The translations under genes were made by a program, and so were the position numbers. The notes under the pieces are model-generated. The model was not told the DNA's origin. It was given only the letters and a program-made list of their open reading frames with translations, and did no database searches. Shown here in pieces: positions 45,490-58,018 of a DNA stretch of 64,000 nt. Positions within the stretch are counted from its first letter, which is position 1. The number at the start of each line of letters is the position of its first letter. Source of the stretch: Branchiostoma floridae. Its lineage: Eukaryota > Chordata > Leptocardii > Amphioxiformes > Branchiostomatidae. The stretch is taken from assembly GCF_000003815.2 (NCBI RefSeq), contig NC_049985.1, forward strand, positions 10,847,601 through 10,911,600, in the 5' to 3' direction.

Positions 45490-46150
45490 TCATCAATCCA
45501 GGATGAAAAACTATCATGTTAGCATCTTACAGGGCCACCCCAGGCTATCTTCAGTCATACATTTCTTTGCCTATTTTTCTATGGACTTCGAAGTTTACTG
45601 AGCGATACTGAGTGAGCATTACAGCAATGTTACATAGATATCACGCAATCTAACTTAATACGAATTCCAGTCAGACATTCCATCACTGCAAAATTACAAA
45701 GCATTTTAGTATCTCAGTACAAGACCACCATTAGCCGCACCTCCAGGCGATATAATCAGTTATGTGCTTTTGCTCTTCAGTAATATGCTGTGGATTCTTA
45801 AGTGGTGCTGGATATATCGTATATAACGGATATCTCAGTTCACGAGGATACAAATTCCTGAAAGATGATACTCCATCACTGCAGAGTAACAAGGCATGTT
45901 AGTATCTACCTGCCCATCGTTTGGTGTATGTACCCTAAGGCGTTCTCTTTACATGTACTTCTTATCCTACGAATTCCATAGTCTCTGGAGCATCGAGCTC
46001 AGCCGAGTAGGCATTATTGAAGCTATACATAACCCAGCTATTACATAGTTTACGTGGATTCAAATTCTGAAACCATACTATAGCACTTAAACAGGCATGA
46101 TATTAGCATCTGAAAACATGTCTATCGTTTGTTACAACCTCGAGCCATTT
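45490..46150. repeat. diverged tandem array, ~190-bp period
   Basis: Four decayed units share a core like TCCATCACTGCA-A-TAACAA then GGCAT-TTAGTATCT, at about 45495, 45680, 45870 and 46080. Confidence 0.55.
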
Positions 46151-47010
46151 TTCTCTTCCGCTTATTCTGTGGTTTCTTACGTGTGTTTAGTCCACATTGT
46201 GGCAGTAATATAACACAGATAACTCGAGCGGCCTCATAACCAGATCCACAGTGCAATGAGAAGATTGATGCTAGCGATTCACGTACAATGTATTCTGGAC
46301 ATTGACGAAGAGGAGTTATCAGAAAGGTTTTCCGGCGTCCATCGATTCTCAGAGCGCCAGGGGAGTTAGACTCGGTCCGCGCTGTGTACAGGTAACGATC
46401 GCCCGAACATGATGCTCAAAATCTTTATAAGAGCTCAAATACGTTTGACTGTCGATTTTAATTGGAGGTGGGAAAAGGAAGTACAAACTAGTTAACACTG
46501 CGGCTACGCTGTTATACCACGTAGTAACACGTTTATCTATTTGTTGCAAGAAAGACTTCGACAAGTGTGCGGCATATTAAGGCATTTTTATGCCTTTTCG
46601 CATGACTGAGTTATTGATAACAATAAATATATATTGCTCCCAATGGACAAAGAAGAAATATTTCTTGACTGGAAGAAAATGAATACTTAGGAGTACTAGT
46701 TCTTAGGCAAGGCATCGAAAAGCTCGTGAATTGATTCGAGGAAATAATCTTGCATAAGGCTTGGTTACCGATATTTCAAATGCGCTTCGGTTCCAAAAGA
46801 AAAGACGCTATATCTTCCGGATAAAGAAAAAGAAATATTTTAAGTGTATTGCGTATTGTGTATTTTGCCACATGCACAGCTTGTGTATTTTGCCACATCT
46901 ACCATTGGCCAGTTCTCATGAACCCACCAGATACAACGCTCTTGGGGGAAATAACGCCACCTCTACTGCTTGCAAGCCGGGTTTTTAAGGGCAGAATATT
47001 GGAGTAAATA
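46151..47010. other. non-coding, nothing recognised
   Basis: A short direct repeat CTTGTGTATTTTGCCACAT occurs near 46850-46900. No gene signal. Confidence 0.45.
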
Positions 47011-47134
47011 CTGTCAGTGTCACAGACGAAAGGTAGTGGATTCTGCCTGACACGTCTGGCCGTTTCCAATCCAGTTGCTTGAGTAATTGCTATTTGGCGT
47101 ATCTTTTTAACTGGATGTCGAACCTTCATTGACG
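47011..47134 (-). mobile_element. short retroposon-like insertion with 14-bp target duplication
   Basis: A 124-bp insert flanked by the direct repeat TATTGGAGTAAATA (46997-47010 and 47135-47148). On the minus strand it starts CGTCAATGAAGGTT and includes AAGATACGCC and TTACTCAAGCAACTGGAT. It is a relative of the insert at 54680-54846, which has a different target duplication. Confidence 0.75.
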
Positions 47135-47408
47135 TATTGGAGTAAATATACCCGTAACCTCAAAGCAGATGTGGGGCTTCGGCCGAGGCGTCAATGCGTC
47201 AAATCTTATCTTTAATCATACCCTAAAGTATGTGTGAAGGTTATGTTTCATAACTCGGCTTTACCTTAAAAAGTTTTATGAATGGTTTAAGGTGAGCTTA
47301 AAGGTGTTTCTTGCTGAGTACTTCTTTTTGAACGTCAACGATAATACTAAGTGTTTGCCTGAGAGATTAATCTAATGGAGAGAAAGGTACACCACCAAAA
47401 GAGTCTTA

Positions 47409-47547
47409 CATCTAATATCCAAGTACATCCTACGGTAGCATAAGATAGTATCAAGAGCTGGTAGAGGAGTGAAGCCGGCATAGGGGCGTGTATTATTTTA
47501 TGTTATCTTATGGCGCCTTGGGATCTGCCTGGAGATTTCTTACATCT
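47409..47547. mobile_element. palindromic MITE, CTACGGTAGCATAAG family, copy 2
   Basis: A degraded relative of 27373-27558: the left arm keeps CATCCTACGGTAGCATAAGA and the right arm TTATCTTATGGCGCC then GGGATCTGCC. Confidence 0.7.
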
Positions 47548-50500
47548 GCTCGGAGTTTAATCTAGACGTCAGTGCCCTGCCTTGGTGAGTTGTGGCGGCG
47601 ACCCCGGAGGAAATTGCTCGGCTGTGCCATCATCTCGGTGCCGGGGTCAGTGATAGCGGTGGCGCGGTGATGGCAATCTGGGTGACGGCGGGTGGCCATT
47701 ACTGGACCTGGGCAGTCCACTGAATGTCCATCAAACTCCAGAAGAGATTTATCATTATGAGAGAGGCATCGGAATTCACAAGTTGCCGCAGGCCTATTTG
47801 TGTCTGCACACCAACGCGCAAAGGACACCAAAGACAAGCCATATACATGTGTCTGATCGTAGACAGTACATGCAAAGCGCACTTTCGGTCATGTGATAAC
47901 TACTTGTAGCATGATATATCGACATCTATTTCAGAAGAATCTAGGTATTCACTATATCCAAAGGTAAAGACGAAACCATTTCAATAACCAACAGTGGTAA
48001 TCGTCCTTCTTTGCATAATACCTGCCTTCACTTGTATAATAAGGATGGGCTTTTAAGACAAAATACTTTGAATTTCTGCACGTGAAACGAAGTTCACATA
48101 TGGATGCAAAAGTTTACCTTTTGCAAATCACTTTCGGACCTAGGAAGAAACCACATGACTGAAAAATAGTCTCATACGGGTTGTCTCCATATAAGGGATA
48201 CTTTTATTTCTGAAGGCTTGTATGTAAGGACCGTAATTTTCAACTTTGTCACCGCAGAGGGGATTCCAAATACCGTTTGTAGCGGACACCCACAATACGT
48301 TCGAGGCTCAGATATCTTTCAGTGCGACTCTAAACACCGCCGTCACAAAAGGTTACGAGCCGTGCAGTGTAGTAGACCACCATTCAACCGGTCGTTTGGA
48401 ATAAGACCATAATGCCACGCTTATCATCGCCGTGGTGCTATTCCCAATCCCGTCGGATTTAGGCGATGCACAGAATATCCCCTCGTAACAAGAAACTCGA
48501 CGAAATCATCCTCCGCTAATACGGGTATGACAAAGGGTTTATCGCCGAGTTTCGCTCAGACGGTAATGTCGCCCGCAAAGCCTCTTATGAGCCTGTTTCC
48601 AAATAGGTGTCGGCTGCAGGGATGGGCGGTGCGGCGGGCCGTAATCTCAGCCTCCAGACGGTAACGCGGGACGGCAGACGGGCGGCGGAATACATGCATT
48701 AGTAAGCGTGTAAACGTCTATCTCACCGTGCACACGGAATTAATGTTTAGTAAAACACTGCTGGTAAAACAAGATTTCGGATCTTGTGGCGTTGCATATT
48801 ATTCTAAGGAAACTGAATCTGCCCATCGTGATGTGAAATACAGAAACATACATTTGGTTGGATCTTCTGCGAGATATTTGTTAACATAAAACTTCTAGGT
48901 GAAAGTACGTAAGAGTAGCATTAGAGGAACTAAAATACGAGTTTTTGAAAAGCAAAGTTCATCTTCTTCATGGCAATAATGATGAAGGTGGCAGATGATT
49001 ATTGCCATTACAAAGGTAACATACGGTCACCAAAATGTCAGCTGTTATGTGACTCCTTGTTTGTGGAGAAAGAACTTTGTTATTCGGTCATTCACCAACC
49101 TGAATGATATGACTTACCGGAGATGGGTTTGCCGGTCCTGTGGCTGTGCTGAAGACCCACACATCATCACAGTCTTCTCATTCGTGCACTGGTTGTCAGA
49201 CGGCCAAAACTGCAGAAGAAATTTGAGGAAAGTTTGTTCCCTTATCGACAAACGCTATTGATCAATGTTGATATTGATAATTTAGTGGTTTTCAAAAATG
49301 CATCGTCTTAATTCATTTAAGTGAAGTACGCAGAAATTGTCTGAATGATGGTCGACACAAACTTAATGTGTTATGCCGACATGTTTTGAGATTGACAGAG
49401 AATCTGAAGTTCGATAATTCTTAATAACTTAATCCTACCAGGCTGATAGTTATGAACTTCATTACTCCCGCTAGGTGGCGCACATTGTGACACGACCGTT
49501 AGATAGTAACTACTCAGTCAGGATGTACATTTTGTGAAGAACAGAGTTTTTACTCCGCAAAAATCGTCAACGTATGGTCTACTCTTACTTTTGTTAGGTT
49601 GTAACCTTTTTAACAACTTTTGGAAGTAAATAATATTTCGCTTAATCACTATAGAATCATGTAAATTGCAGCTAAAAATACCAACCACCGTGGCAGCGTG
49701 TTCTGTGTCCATCTGTTCGTTTATGTAGATTTTTATGTTATGCCTATCTTTTTTTACGAGCAGGATTGTCTAAAACAAACCAATAAATAATGAAATATAA
49801 AAACAGAAATGTCAGATGGGAGTGACCCTTTTGCTTCAGGCACAGTTTCCCTAAAAAACATCGTTGTCTTGATAAGGTGTTTTACAACGACCGTCAGCGT
49901 TATGTCCATGTGCGATTAACTTGAATTTATGATGAGCCTTCTTTATGGAGGTATTCTTTTCGGTCTGTTTCTTTGTTTGTCTTGGTGACGTGGGTGCTAA
50001 CGGTTTGTAATTGCTGCCGTAGAGAGTGAACAAGAATAGAAGTCAGGAACCCGAGGATGGCAAGTGCCCGAGAGTGGAGCATTTCTATATTTTCTCACAA
50101 AAATTATAAAAAAACTCCAAGGTATGACATCTTCAAATTTTTGTTTGTTCACTTTTTTTGCAAATAATCAACAAAGATGTCCCGCCCCGACGTCTGCTTG
50201 AAGCCTCCCGTTCCGCTGGCATGAGGCAGGCGTTAGTCCCTTCACTGATCACACACAAGAGACACACAAAGGAGAAAATCACCCTCCACCCGAATCAATA
50301 TTCCATTTCGATCCGCCGTGATGTCTCTATGAGGACTGACTTATTACTTCTCCCCTCCCACTAGCCTCCACAGCAGGCCTGGCTACGGCTGGCGATGTGA
50401 TGTTACGGTTTTTACAGATCGCTTTCTGTTTCCTGTAATTGACATTGACGACATTGGCCCAAAGGCAGCAGTAAGAGATGTTGTTGAAGGCAGGGGTAAA

Positions 50501-51110
50501 CAAACCAGGAATAGTGATTCGCACAAAACGCCACTAAGGGAATGCAAAACCAACGAGAAGTCCCAGATAGTAGGTTACAAGTAGGTAATAAGCTACATTC
50601 TGCCAGAAAACAGTACGTAACAGGAAATCAAAGATTTTTAGGCGAACTTCTCGCTGATTCCGTCTATGCAATTTCTACTGGCTCCCATCCGGCAACATAT
50701 CAGGAAAGTGAAGACAGGAAATGAGATAGCCTTTCAAACCTATTTTGGGACCTTTGACCTAACTTCCCGTTTCTGTCCCCGGCGTGCCTAGCAACGCTCG
50801 CCATGGGCCATGCAAGCCATCCTTCCCATCCTGCCAGTCTCCGGTTTAACCATCCCCTATTCACATCCTGTCACTCTATTTAAACAATTACGGACAAACA
50901 CCAAAGAAATACCTCCACTTTAGCAAAAATTAGAAAACATGGCATTATCGAAAACACCTGTCGTAGCCAAGGCCTGTGGTTGAGGCTCCCATACCTATCA
51001 GTCATATACTAGCAATCATATAACGGTGCGATCGTTCCACAAGGCGTAGTTCTGCCCAATACCTGATCTTGCGTGCGAAACTGCGGGCACAGTCGACACG
51101 GGACACTCCC
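47548..51110. other. non-coding with scattered GC-rich patches
   Basis: No exon is supported. Patches of higher GC and low repeat content (about 47560-47710, 48400-48700 and 50170-50400) are candidates for conserved non-coding elements. I cannot test conservation here. Confidence 0.4.
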
Positions 51111-51360
51111 TTGTTGATGTACAATTCATCAAGACAGTCTGTTATTAGCTATGGCATGTATAGGGGCCGGAAGTACAGTTATTCTCCAAGCAGATATGCG
51201 GATATTAAAACCGTAACGCTCTCTGGCTTTCCCATGCCCAATTCACTATACTGTTGGGAGGGTTGAGTCACTTGAGGAAAAAACGACACGTTTTCGATGT
51301 ACAATTAATCAAGGCCGCCTGTTACAAGGTAATGCATGTACAGGGAGCGCTGTAGCGCCA
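51111..51360. repeat. two-copy diverged repeat, ~179-bp period
   Basis: GATGTACAATTCATCAAG near 51116 and GATGTACAATTAATCAAG near 51295 begin related segments that share CTGTTA and GCATGTA-AGGG. Confidence 0.65.
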
Positions 51361-51399
51361 CATCTAGTCCCTGCTTGTTGTGTATGAGGCGGGGTTTGT

Positions 51400-51810
51400 A
51401 GGCAAGTCTCGGCCTGGGGAAATTGATAAAGTTTCCGCGCCATTAGCGCTAACCCTGCTGTAGGAAGAAACGCGCTCCTTACAAATAAATGCGCTGAACC
51501 GTGCGGACTTTTTAGTATCATGTCGGTCAACGGCCTGATATCGGGTATCACACGCGCTGGCGCCCTTTTATAATAAAGCTGGCAGTGGCTTGGCTGCGAA
51601 GGCTGCCGTATTTCTCTCTCCGCGGCGGTCGATGGGCCGACCGGCCCCGGGAGTATGATGAAGCTATAAGGCAGGGATTTGCCGGCCGCGTTTGGGAGAT
51701 GATGAGATTTAACTCAGTGGCCGTATTTCGCCCTATAGGCTGCCAGTTGTAATACGGAGGAATGCCCGTCTTGCCGCCTGGCTGGGAGGCATGCAAAATT
51801 CATGGACACC
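51400..51810. promoter_or_regulatory. GC-rich island, candidate enhancer or promoter
   Basis: A repeat-free, GC-rich stretch about 1.2-1.6 kb upstream of the signal-peptide exon. It contains a TTTTATAATAAAG word (Hox/Cdx-like) and CATTAGCG. The call rests on composition and position only. Confidence 0.3.
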
Positions 51811-52639
51811 ATACCGACACGGAAACGCCTCCGGCTCAGCAAGGTGAGCCTTTTGTTCCGATTCGTGTTCGGACGGGTTGCCAAGGGCAACCAGAAGCTA
51901 GGAATTTTCTAGTATTGTGCCGGGTTTAATGCGTATCGCTCAACGCCCGAAATACCTCTGGCTCAACCCAAGGAAATATTCTGCATCATCAATTTCAAGT
52001 CAGAGCCACGCATTCTCAAGGGGGTCGTCAGGACGCCGACGGCGTGTTTATGGACTTAGAATGTGTGGCCGGCGTTGTGACGGAGCCCTTCCCCTCCCCC
52101 TGGTGAAGTGGAACGTTCCTTTGCGTGCGACGTGACGCAAGATGTACCGTTTCTTTCTGCTCCACTCCAGGACTGGGCCGGACGCTTTTTCACTGGACTC
52201 CCGCTTGACTCTGTCCTGAACTACGTCTGGCTTTCAGGAAATTCCAAAAGTCTATCGACTCGCCATTTCTGTTGGGTTCTTCTCGTATTTCTTGCCGACC
52301 ATACGGACGTGTCTTAAGACCAATTCTTGGAACAAGTCGTACCGGAGTAAGGAGGTGGTAGCGTCTTGCCAAGACTGTGCAGGACTACTTGAAAGTGTTA
52401 ACTCGACTACTTCTTAAAGGGCGTGTCGAAGACATTACGCTTTTGACAGTTGACACAACAAGTACTTGTAATGGATGGGAAGGTGTCAGAGAGGACCAAC
52501 ATGGCTCGTTTGTCTGGCAAATATGATTTAGCGTTCTTATATCCGCTCGGAAATTACAATGCCAACCTTCCATAATTCTTCACTTACAAGATAAATTCTA
52601 ACACCGGAGCTGTGAGCGGACACAGTTATAATTCAAGAC

Positions 52640-52997
52640 TACGTGAGTGAAGTTGAAGTTTTGGTCGGGATATTTTCCTGCTGTTGACGGAAACAATCCG
52701 CTATCTGTGATCAGCGCGCCCACCCAGTTCGCTGCGCTGAGTGAAGGGGACCAAGCGGTATAATTTCTCCTTCTCCCGAAGCGAGACGGCTTCTTTTCTT
52801 ATAGTTTCTCCCCACAGTTGGGCTGATTGAACGAGGGGCACCCGGCGTCGCGAATCGGTTGTCCTGGACTCAGCGGGCGCTCCTAGTTATCGTGAGGAGC
52901 CTAACGGTACGCTACAGCGCGGTTATTTCTGGGAGAGACGTCGACGTCAGCGCGTGTTGTGTGCAGAGAACGTACGTGTGGTGAGGAGATATTCCAC
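52640..52997 (+). promoter_or_regulatory. putative promoter and 5'UTR of the signal-peptide gene
   Basis: This GC-rich stretch directly precedes the first coding exon. It contains a GACGTCGACGTCA CRE-like palindrome (about 52938-52950) and no TATA box at a clear distance. The transcription start cannot be fixed. Confidence 0.45.
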
Positions 52998-53076
52998 ATG
53001 ATGTTGTCGGTGCGATTCAACATGGAGAACCTAAGGGCGGTTGCTACTCTGTGTGTCGTGCTCCTGCTGTCTGTAG
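52998..53076 (+). CDS. first coding exon of a secreted or membrane protein (signal peptide)
   Basis: From the ATG at 52998 the exon encodes 26 residues plus one base, ending at a strong donor (CTGTAG before GTAAGTG, 53076/53077). A third in-frame ATG at 53022 gives the neatest signal peptide: MENLRAVATLCVVLLLSVG, a short polar start then a Leu/Val-rich core. The mature protein is not in view, so the family is unknown. Long first introns in compact invertebrate genomes are common in adhesion, guidance and receptor genes, but that is only suggestive. Which ATG is used is uncertain; the one at 53022 seems as likely as the one at 52998. Confidence 0.6.
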
Positions 53077-54679
53077 GTAAGTGAAACCAGATAATATTTC
53101 CCTTTCATTCTATAGTTTCCCATAGCGTGATCTATGAGAGGAGACACCGGGCTGTGTGGACGGTGTCTGGGCCGGCGGCACATCACCCAACGCCGACCCC
53201 GTCTCTACCGGAGACACGTCAACCGCGCTTTCCTGCCGCACGAAATTCCTGACCCGTACAACACGTTACAAGTTTAATTTCAGAACTGGGTCAGGGTAGA
53301 GGGTGACACGATTGGCAATGTCGCTACATTTGGTTGGTAGTCTCGTACAGTCTCCTTTTAGGGGGTTGAAGAATAGTAGAAATTTGGTCAAATGGGAGAT
53401 TGATAAGCCAGCGGAGATAGCGGACGGAGAAGGACAACTTGGCGCCCATAGTCAGAACATTAGTCACACTACTTGCCCGCTTTCTGCTATATTTCCCGCG
53501 CACAGAAGAGTGTATTGGAGGGTTTGGCCCTCCGTAGCGCGTGTATAGAAACGAGCTGACAGTGAAATTGCCGGGGGGAGTGGGGGTGAGACCCGGGAGG
53601 GACGGTACCTCCGCGCTGCCCTTTAATTATCCGCCGCCTTGCGACGCCCCACGAGCCGGTAAATACCTGCTCCCATCTGCCACCTTTCCTATGTAATAAC
53701 GCCCCACTCCTGCTACCTTCCCGCCAAAAGAGAACTAACAGGGAAATGCCTACAGTCATGGGTGAAATTGCGTAGTCTCTTAGCACGGAGGGATTCCAAA
53801 GCGCGAACCTAGTACACCTGAAAATCTGCTAGTCTATGTCAACATTTAGAAAGCACAGCAGGCGTGTAAGACGATTTGCTAGATTCCTGGGGCTCTTTTC
53901 TTTCCCAGTCGTCTTCTTTCTTTGAGATGTTTTGATAGATGATACAAGTGTCTTATTACTTAGCATCTTGTACCTATTAGCTCTATAAGTATGTGCATAA
54001 AATACACATTAGGTAGCATAAGACGTGTTGAAAACTATTTGCCAGTTGCAATTTTCATTTATCTCAGAGAGAATATCTATCGCTCTCATATATACATGTA
54101 TACAAAAATGGTGCATACACATAACAGTATAAGAGCAGATTTATGTGTTCCCGTATCTCGTGCCCCTGTAGTTAATCCTGACCAAAATGAGAAATAGAAT
54201 ATTGCAAATATATCAAAGATATAATCGATAATATCCTATTCTCCAGTCGGCCATTACTCGTAACCATTGCTTATGAATGGTTAAACACATCCATCACGCC
54301 AACTGTACGGAGACCTTTCCCCTCTCCATACCCCGACTCTCCATTCTCTACTTCAGGTTTCGTCTTTTTGTGCTCCGCCGATTGCTTGGCAGTCTTTACG
54401 GACGGGGTTCGGTTTACAATATTGTCCGATAGGGATTTGAGGAGCGGAGAAATGATCCCTTAAACCCCGTCCGTACGGCGAGCTTTGACCTGGCGCGGGG
54501 ATTAGAAGGGTAAAATGAAATATTGAACTGGTCCGTGCGGGACAGTAACAAAGCACCACCTCCGCGCGCCGCCCGACCACCTTTTGTTCAGTCACGCACT
54601 GTCGTAATTGCACGGCGATGAGCTGCCGTAATTTGGGCCGGTGGGTTCCTGACACCGCCGTGAAATGATACACTGTGTC
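53077..54679 (+). other. start of the long first intron
   Basis: No later exon is found. A GC-rich patch at 53560-53720 and another at 54300-54660 may be regulatory; the second contains a GGGATTAGAAGG word (Otx/Pitx-like GGATTA core). Confidence 0.4.
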
Positions 54680-54846
54680 GCCTAAAACAGTTACTCAAAC
54701 AACTGGGTATGATTTTGGAAACGGTCAGACGTTCGTCAATGACACTGGAGGAATCTTGTTGGAGCGAGTTTCCAAAATCATATCCAGGTGCTTGATTAAC
54801 TGCTTTGGGGCGTATCTTATTACCTGAATATCTAACCTTCATCCAC
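54680..54846 (-). mobile_element. short palindromic retroposon-like insertion with 13-bp target duplication
   Basis: The insert is flanked by the direct repeat GATACACTGTGTC (54667-54679 and 54847-54859). It is largely an inverted repeat: CAGTTACTCAAACAACTGGG then TATGATTTTGGAAAC on the left and the complement on the right. On the minus strand it shares its start (GATGAAGGTT, AAGATACGCC) with the insertion at 47011-47134. Confidence 0.8.
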
Positions 54847-55567
54847 GATACACTGTGTCCTCATAAACAATTTCATAACATCAATAAGAATTTCATAGCG
54901 AATGGAAGAAAGTTTTGTTTACAAATATTTCTGGCTCACCCGAATGATGTTTATTGTTTTATGACGTATACGGAAGGCAGGGCGTTCACCTTTGTGAGTC
55001 ACGCATGTCTGTCAATTATATGTTGAACATCGGATGAATACAATACATTGTATCCTGACACTTGACCGCCTTTCTGAATATTAATCCGAATTCATCACGA
55101 TTCAGGCAGCAACGATTTATTCATTTGGGGGCCCTATAATAACTTGTATTGTTTTATGACTCATTTAAAAATTTTAGTTTTATATTTGAAATAGCTGGAT
55201 GGCAGTTACAATTGTGCTTTGCATCCTGTGTAACAAATATGTATTGTTTGTTTTATGATACATTTGAAAATATTTTTCACGTTGTGGTCAAACAGCTTTT
55301 GAACAAGCCACGGCTTGCTGAATATTATTCAGAAATGACCTCGATTGAAGTTTTATACATTTCTGGCTCCATATAACTCATAATGTGTATTTGTTTATGG
55401 TGGGTGTAAAATACATCAGTTTTTAGATTGGCGGTAAAACGACTTGAGCTGAGGGTTCAATAGAATTCACCGCGTGCAATCTAAGCAGATTTATATGTAT
55501 TTCGGGCCAATCTAACTCATAATGTTTATTGCCTTATGATGTAAGCCGAAAACGTCACAGCATTTGT
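54847..55567. other. intronic, weak internal repeats
   Basis: Words such as TGTTTTATGA, TTTCTGGCTC and ACTCATAATGT recur three or four times between about 54940 and 55530, suggesting a decayed tandem array of ~120-180 bp units. Confidence 0.45.
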
Positions 55568-55835
55568 TACCTCCGTAAAACAAAGGTACGGTTTTCGGTC
55601 CGTTTGCTTGTTTGTCTGTTTGTTTGTATTGGTGTGTGTGCGAGTTTCCTCCCGTTGGCTCGGGTCCAAGTTTGTTCTCATGCTGAGTTGTGATCGGGGA
55701 CTGGCAGGATGCAATGGTTGAGCTGGCCTTCGTTGAGATTTTTTCGACAGGTTAACAGAAAGTGTGCGTTGGCACAGAGCCAAAAGACATGAACCCGAGG
55801 ATGACATATACGATATGAGCATATAATGTGTGGTC
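55568..55835. repeat. interspersed repeat with GTTT-rich head, copy 2
   Basis: It begins with ACCTCCGTAAAACAAAGGTA, a hairpin-like start, then TTTTCGGTCCGTTTG and a GTTT-rich run, then the body shared with 43797-44031. The start is also shared with the copy at 62019. Confidence 0.75.
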
Positions 55836-56338
55836 ACATTATATCTTGTTGTGTTATATTCTGTGAATAAATTTGCGATAAAATATTCTACGGAGGTATG
55901 AGAGCTTCAGCTTCTTGTTTATGTGTGTTAGAAAAGTCGTTCTTATCCTGATAGTAGTTGGAATAGACCGTGCGTTAAGCAAGTTATATAGTTTTCGGAC
56001 ACATGTAATTCAAAACCATATGTTGTGAGCAGACAGCATCTGTTTGTGGGTTTTCCGGATGGTTAAACAGCTTGAGGTGAAAGTTCAGCGGCCGTTAGCT
56101 CCGATATCTACCGGAATGTACCGCTAAATCCGCCAGCCAGATTACATCTTGTTCTGGGGATTAGAAAATAAATTGGATATCTCTGGCGTGATATCAGGAC
56201 GCGCTGGCGGGAGAGCCTGCCCGGGACCCGGCCTGATCACCTCATCGTAAAACGCCGCGGTTTTCGGGAAGCCGGCGAGTTAGTGAGCTGGGTGGGATTT
56301 GTGCGGGACCCCGCGGGAACAGACTGAGATCTGCTGTA
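55836..56338. other. intronic; GC-rich patch near 56.1-56.3 kb
   Basis: The patch at about 56090-56330 is repeat-free and includes GGGGATTAGAAAATAAATTG. Possible regulatory element; no exon. Confidence 0.35.
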
Positions 56339-56940
56339 ATATTTGTTGCCAGTAAATAGGAAATGATGATGATCTTCTTGTTGTAGTCGTATTTCCGTAC
56401 AGCGAACCCACCAGAACTACATTGTATGTTACATTGCCTTTCCTACTTAGAATCAGACTTAAAGGAGTACGTAATATTTGTTGCCGATGGAATTAGGGAA
56501 TGATGATGATCTTCTTCTTCTTGTAGTAGTTGTATTTTCGTGTAGCGAGTCCACCGGGTCTGTATATTGTATACTGCCTTACTTCCCTTACTTAGAATCA
56601 GTCTTCCAGCAGTACGTAATGTTTGCTGCCGATGGAATAGGAAATGATGATGATTTTCTTGTAGTAGTTGTATTTCCGTGCAGCGAGTCTATCGGGCCTG
56701 TATTGTACCAAGCCTTACCTACTTTACTTATAATGAAATTGAAATTGAAAACCTTTATTGTACATTCATGCCTCGATTGGCTAGGTACAGGTCACTGATA
56801 ACAGACATAACAGACATATGCAGAGACAACAAGATACAATTTAACTATAATGAGAGGCATACTTACAGGGGTAAATTTGTTGCCGATAGAATAAGAAATT
56901 ATGACGACCTTCGTGTAGTAGCTGTATTTCCGTCTTAAGG
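56339..56940. repeat. diverged tandem array, ~140-bp period, four units
   Basis: Units share ATTTGTTGCC, GAAATGATGATGAT, TTGTAGTAGTTGTATTTCCG and CTTACTTAGAATCAG. Unit starts fall at 56341, 56475, 56621 and 56875; the last interval is enlarged by an insertion at 56737-56845. Confidence 0.88.
56737..56845 (-). mobile_element. 109-bp retroposon inserted in a tandem unit
   Basis: The 8-bp word TATAATGA flanks the insert (56729-56736 and 56846-56853). On the minus strand the insert ends GTACAATAAAGG then TTTTCAATTTCAATT: a poly(A)-signal-like motif followed by a short TTTCAA repeat tail, as in the 3' ends of some LINEs and the SINEs they mobilise. Confidence 0.75.
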
Positions 56941-58018
56941 CTCAGTTTTCCAATGGTTTCCAACGACTGTAGCAATGCCAGTCAACCCAGTGTAATGCAA
57001 ATTCCTTTTAACCCACTCCTGAGCACACGTACTTGTAAAGCTACGTGTCAGAAAAAAAGTCGGTCATGCATTCCGACGAAGGTCGCAGGTGCGACCTCAT
57101 ATCCTTCAGTTTTCCGTTGATCGATTCTTAACTCGGACCAACTAAGCCTTCGAAAGTAGTAATCACCAAATCAGGAACATCGAAACGCTTCAAGTTGCTC
57201 AGCCTTATTTACAGACCACTGCGTCCTTCAAACTTCCATTTGTGCACTTGTTAGCAGCCCAACATGTGTCTGGGGTTCATCGGACGTCGATAATAAGATT
57301 ACAAGTGTCCGCAGTAACGAGATTACGCCGACAACGCGGATGAGGAGTAGTCCATGAGAAATCGTGCCCCGAAAGCAAACGCTGTTGAACCTGCAGCCAA
57401 TTACCAAACAGATACATGTATGGCTTAGGCTTGCACTAGCGAGAGATATAGAGAAAGTTATCGGTCAACCCGTGTTTGGGGAAATTTCAGGCACCTCAAA
57501 GATAACATTACACTTGTGGCTATGGGTATTTTTTTATGGGTACAGCCTGACTGAACCGAGCCTCAAGCAGCCCCTCCCTGGTCAGGGAAGAGGCCCAACG
57601 AGCCCCCAACAGCAGAGATAGCATAACACAGGCCAGAGTTCAAGTCATTGTAAGCTGGAGCTGACTTAATTCAAACTTGTTGGAACGTTCCTGAATTTGG
57701 CAAAGTACCCAGTTCTCCCCGGCATGTACTGACAATGCCCGCATGCCTGTGACTCAGAAATCTTGGCAGTAACACCATCGACCACAATCACGAAACGGGA
57801 GAAATATAGACAAATTCTCTATATTATGATTTATATAAAGACAAACAAATAGGAAAGAAGTGGAAGCCATACATTGGCTTGCAGACTAGAATCGTGTATC
57901 TTGCCTGTACAGGCTCCATCGGAAGTAACCACGTGACGGCCGGCGGAGATACCGGTCCCCACTAGCGCCAAATTGGTTCTTAAATCATCGACACGCCACA
58001 ACTTCTTGTCTGGGAGGC
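56941..58018. other. intronic, nothing recognised
   Basis: The frame at 57364-57621 has no domain signature or splice context. Confidence 0.45.

Noticed and set aside
48995-49261. 88-codon Cys-containing frame
   Set aside because: The Cys spacing does not match a zinc finger or EGF pattern I know, and no splice sites frame it.
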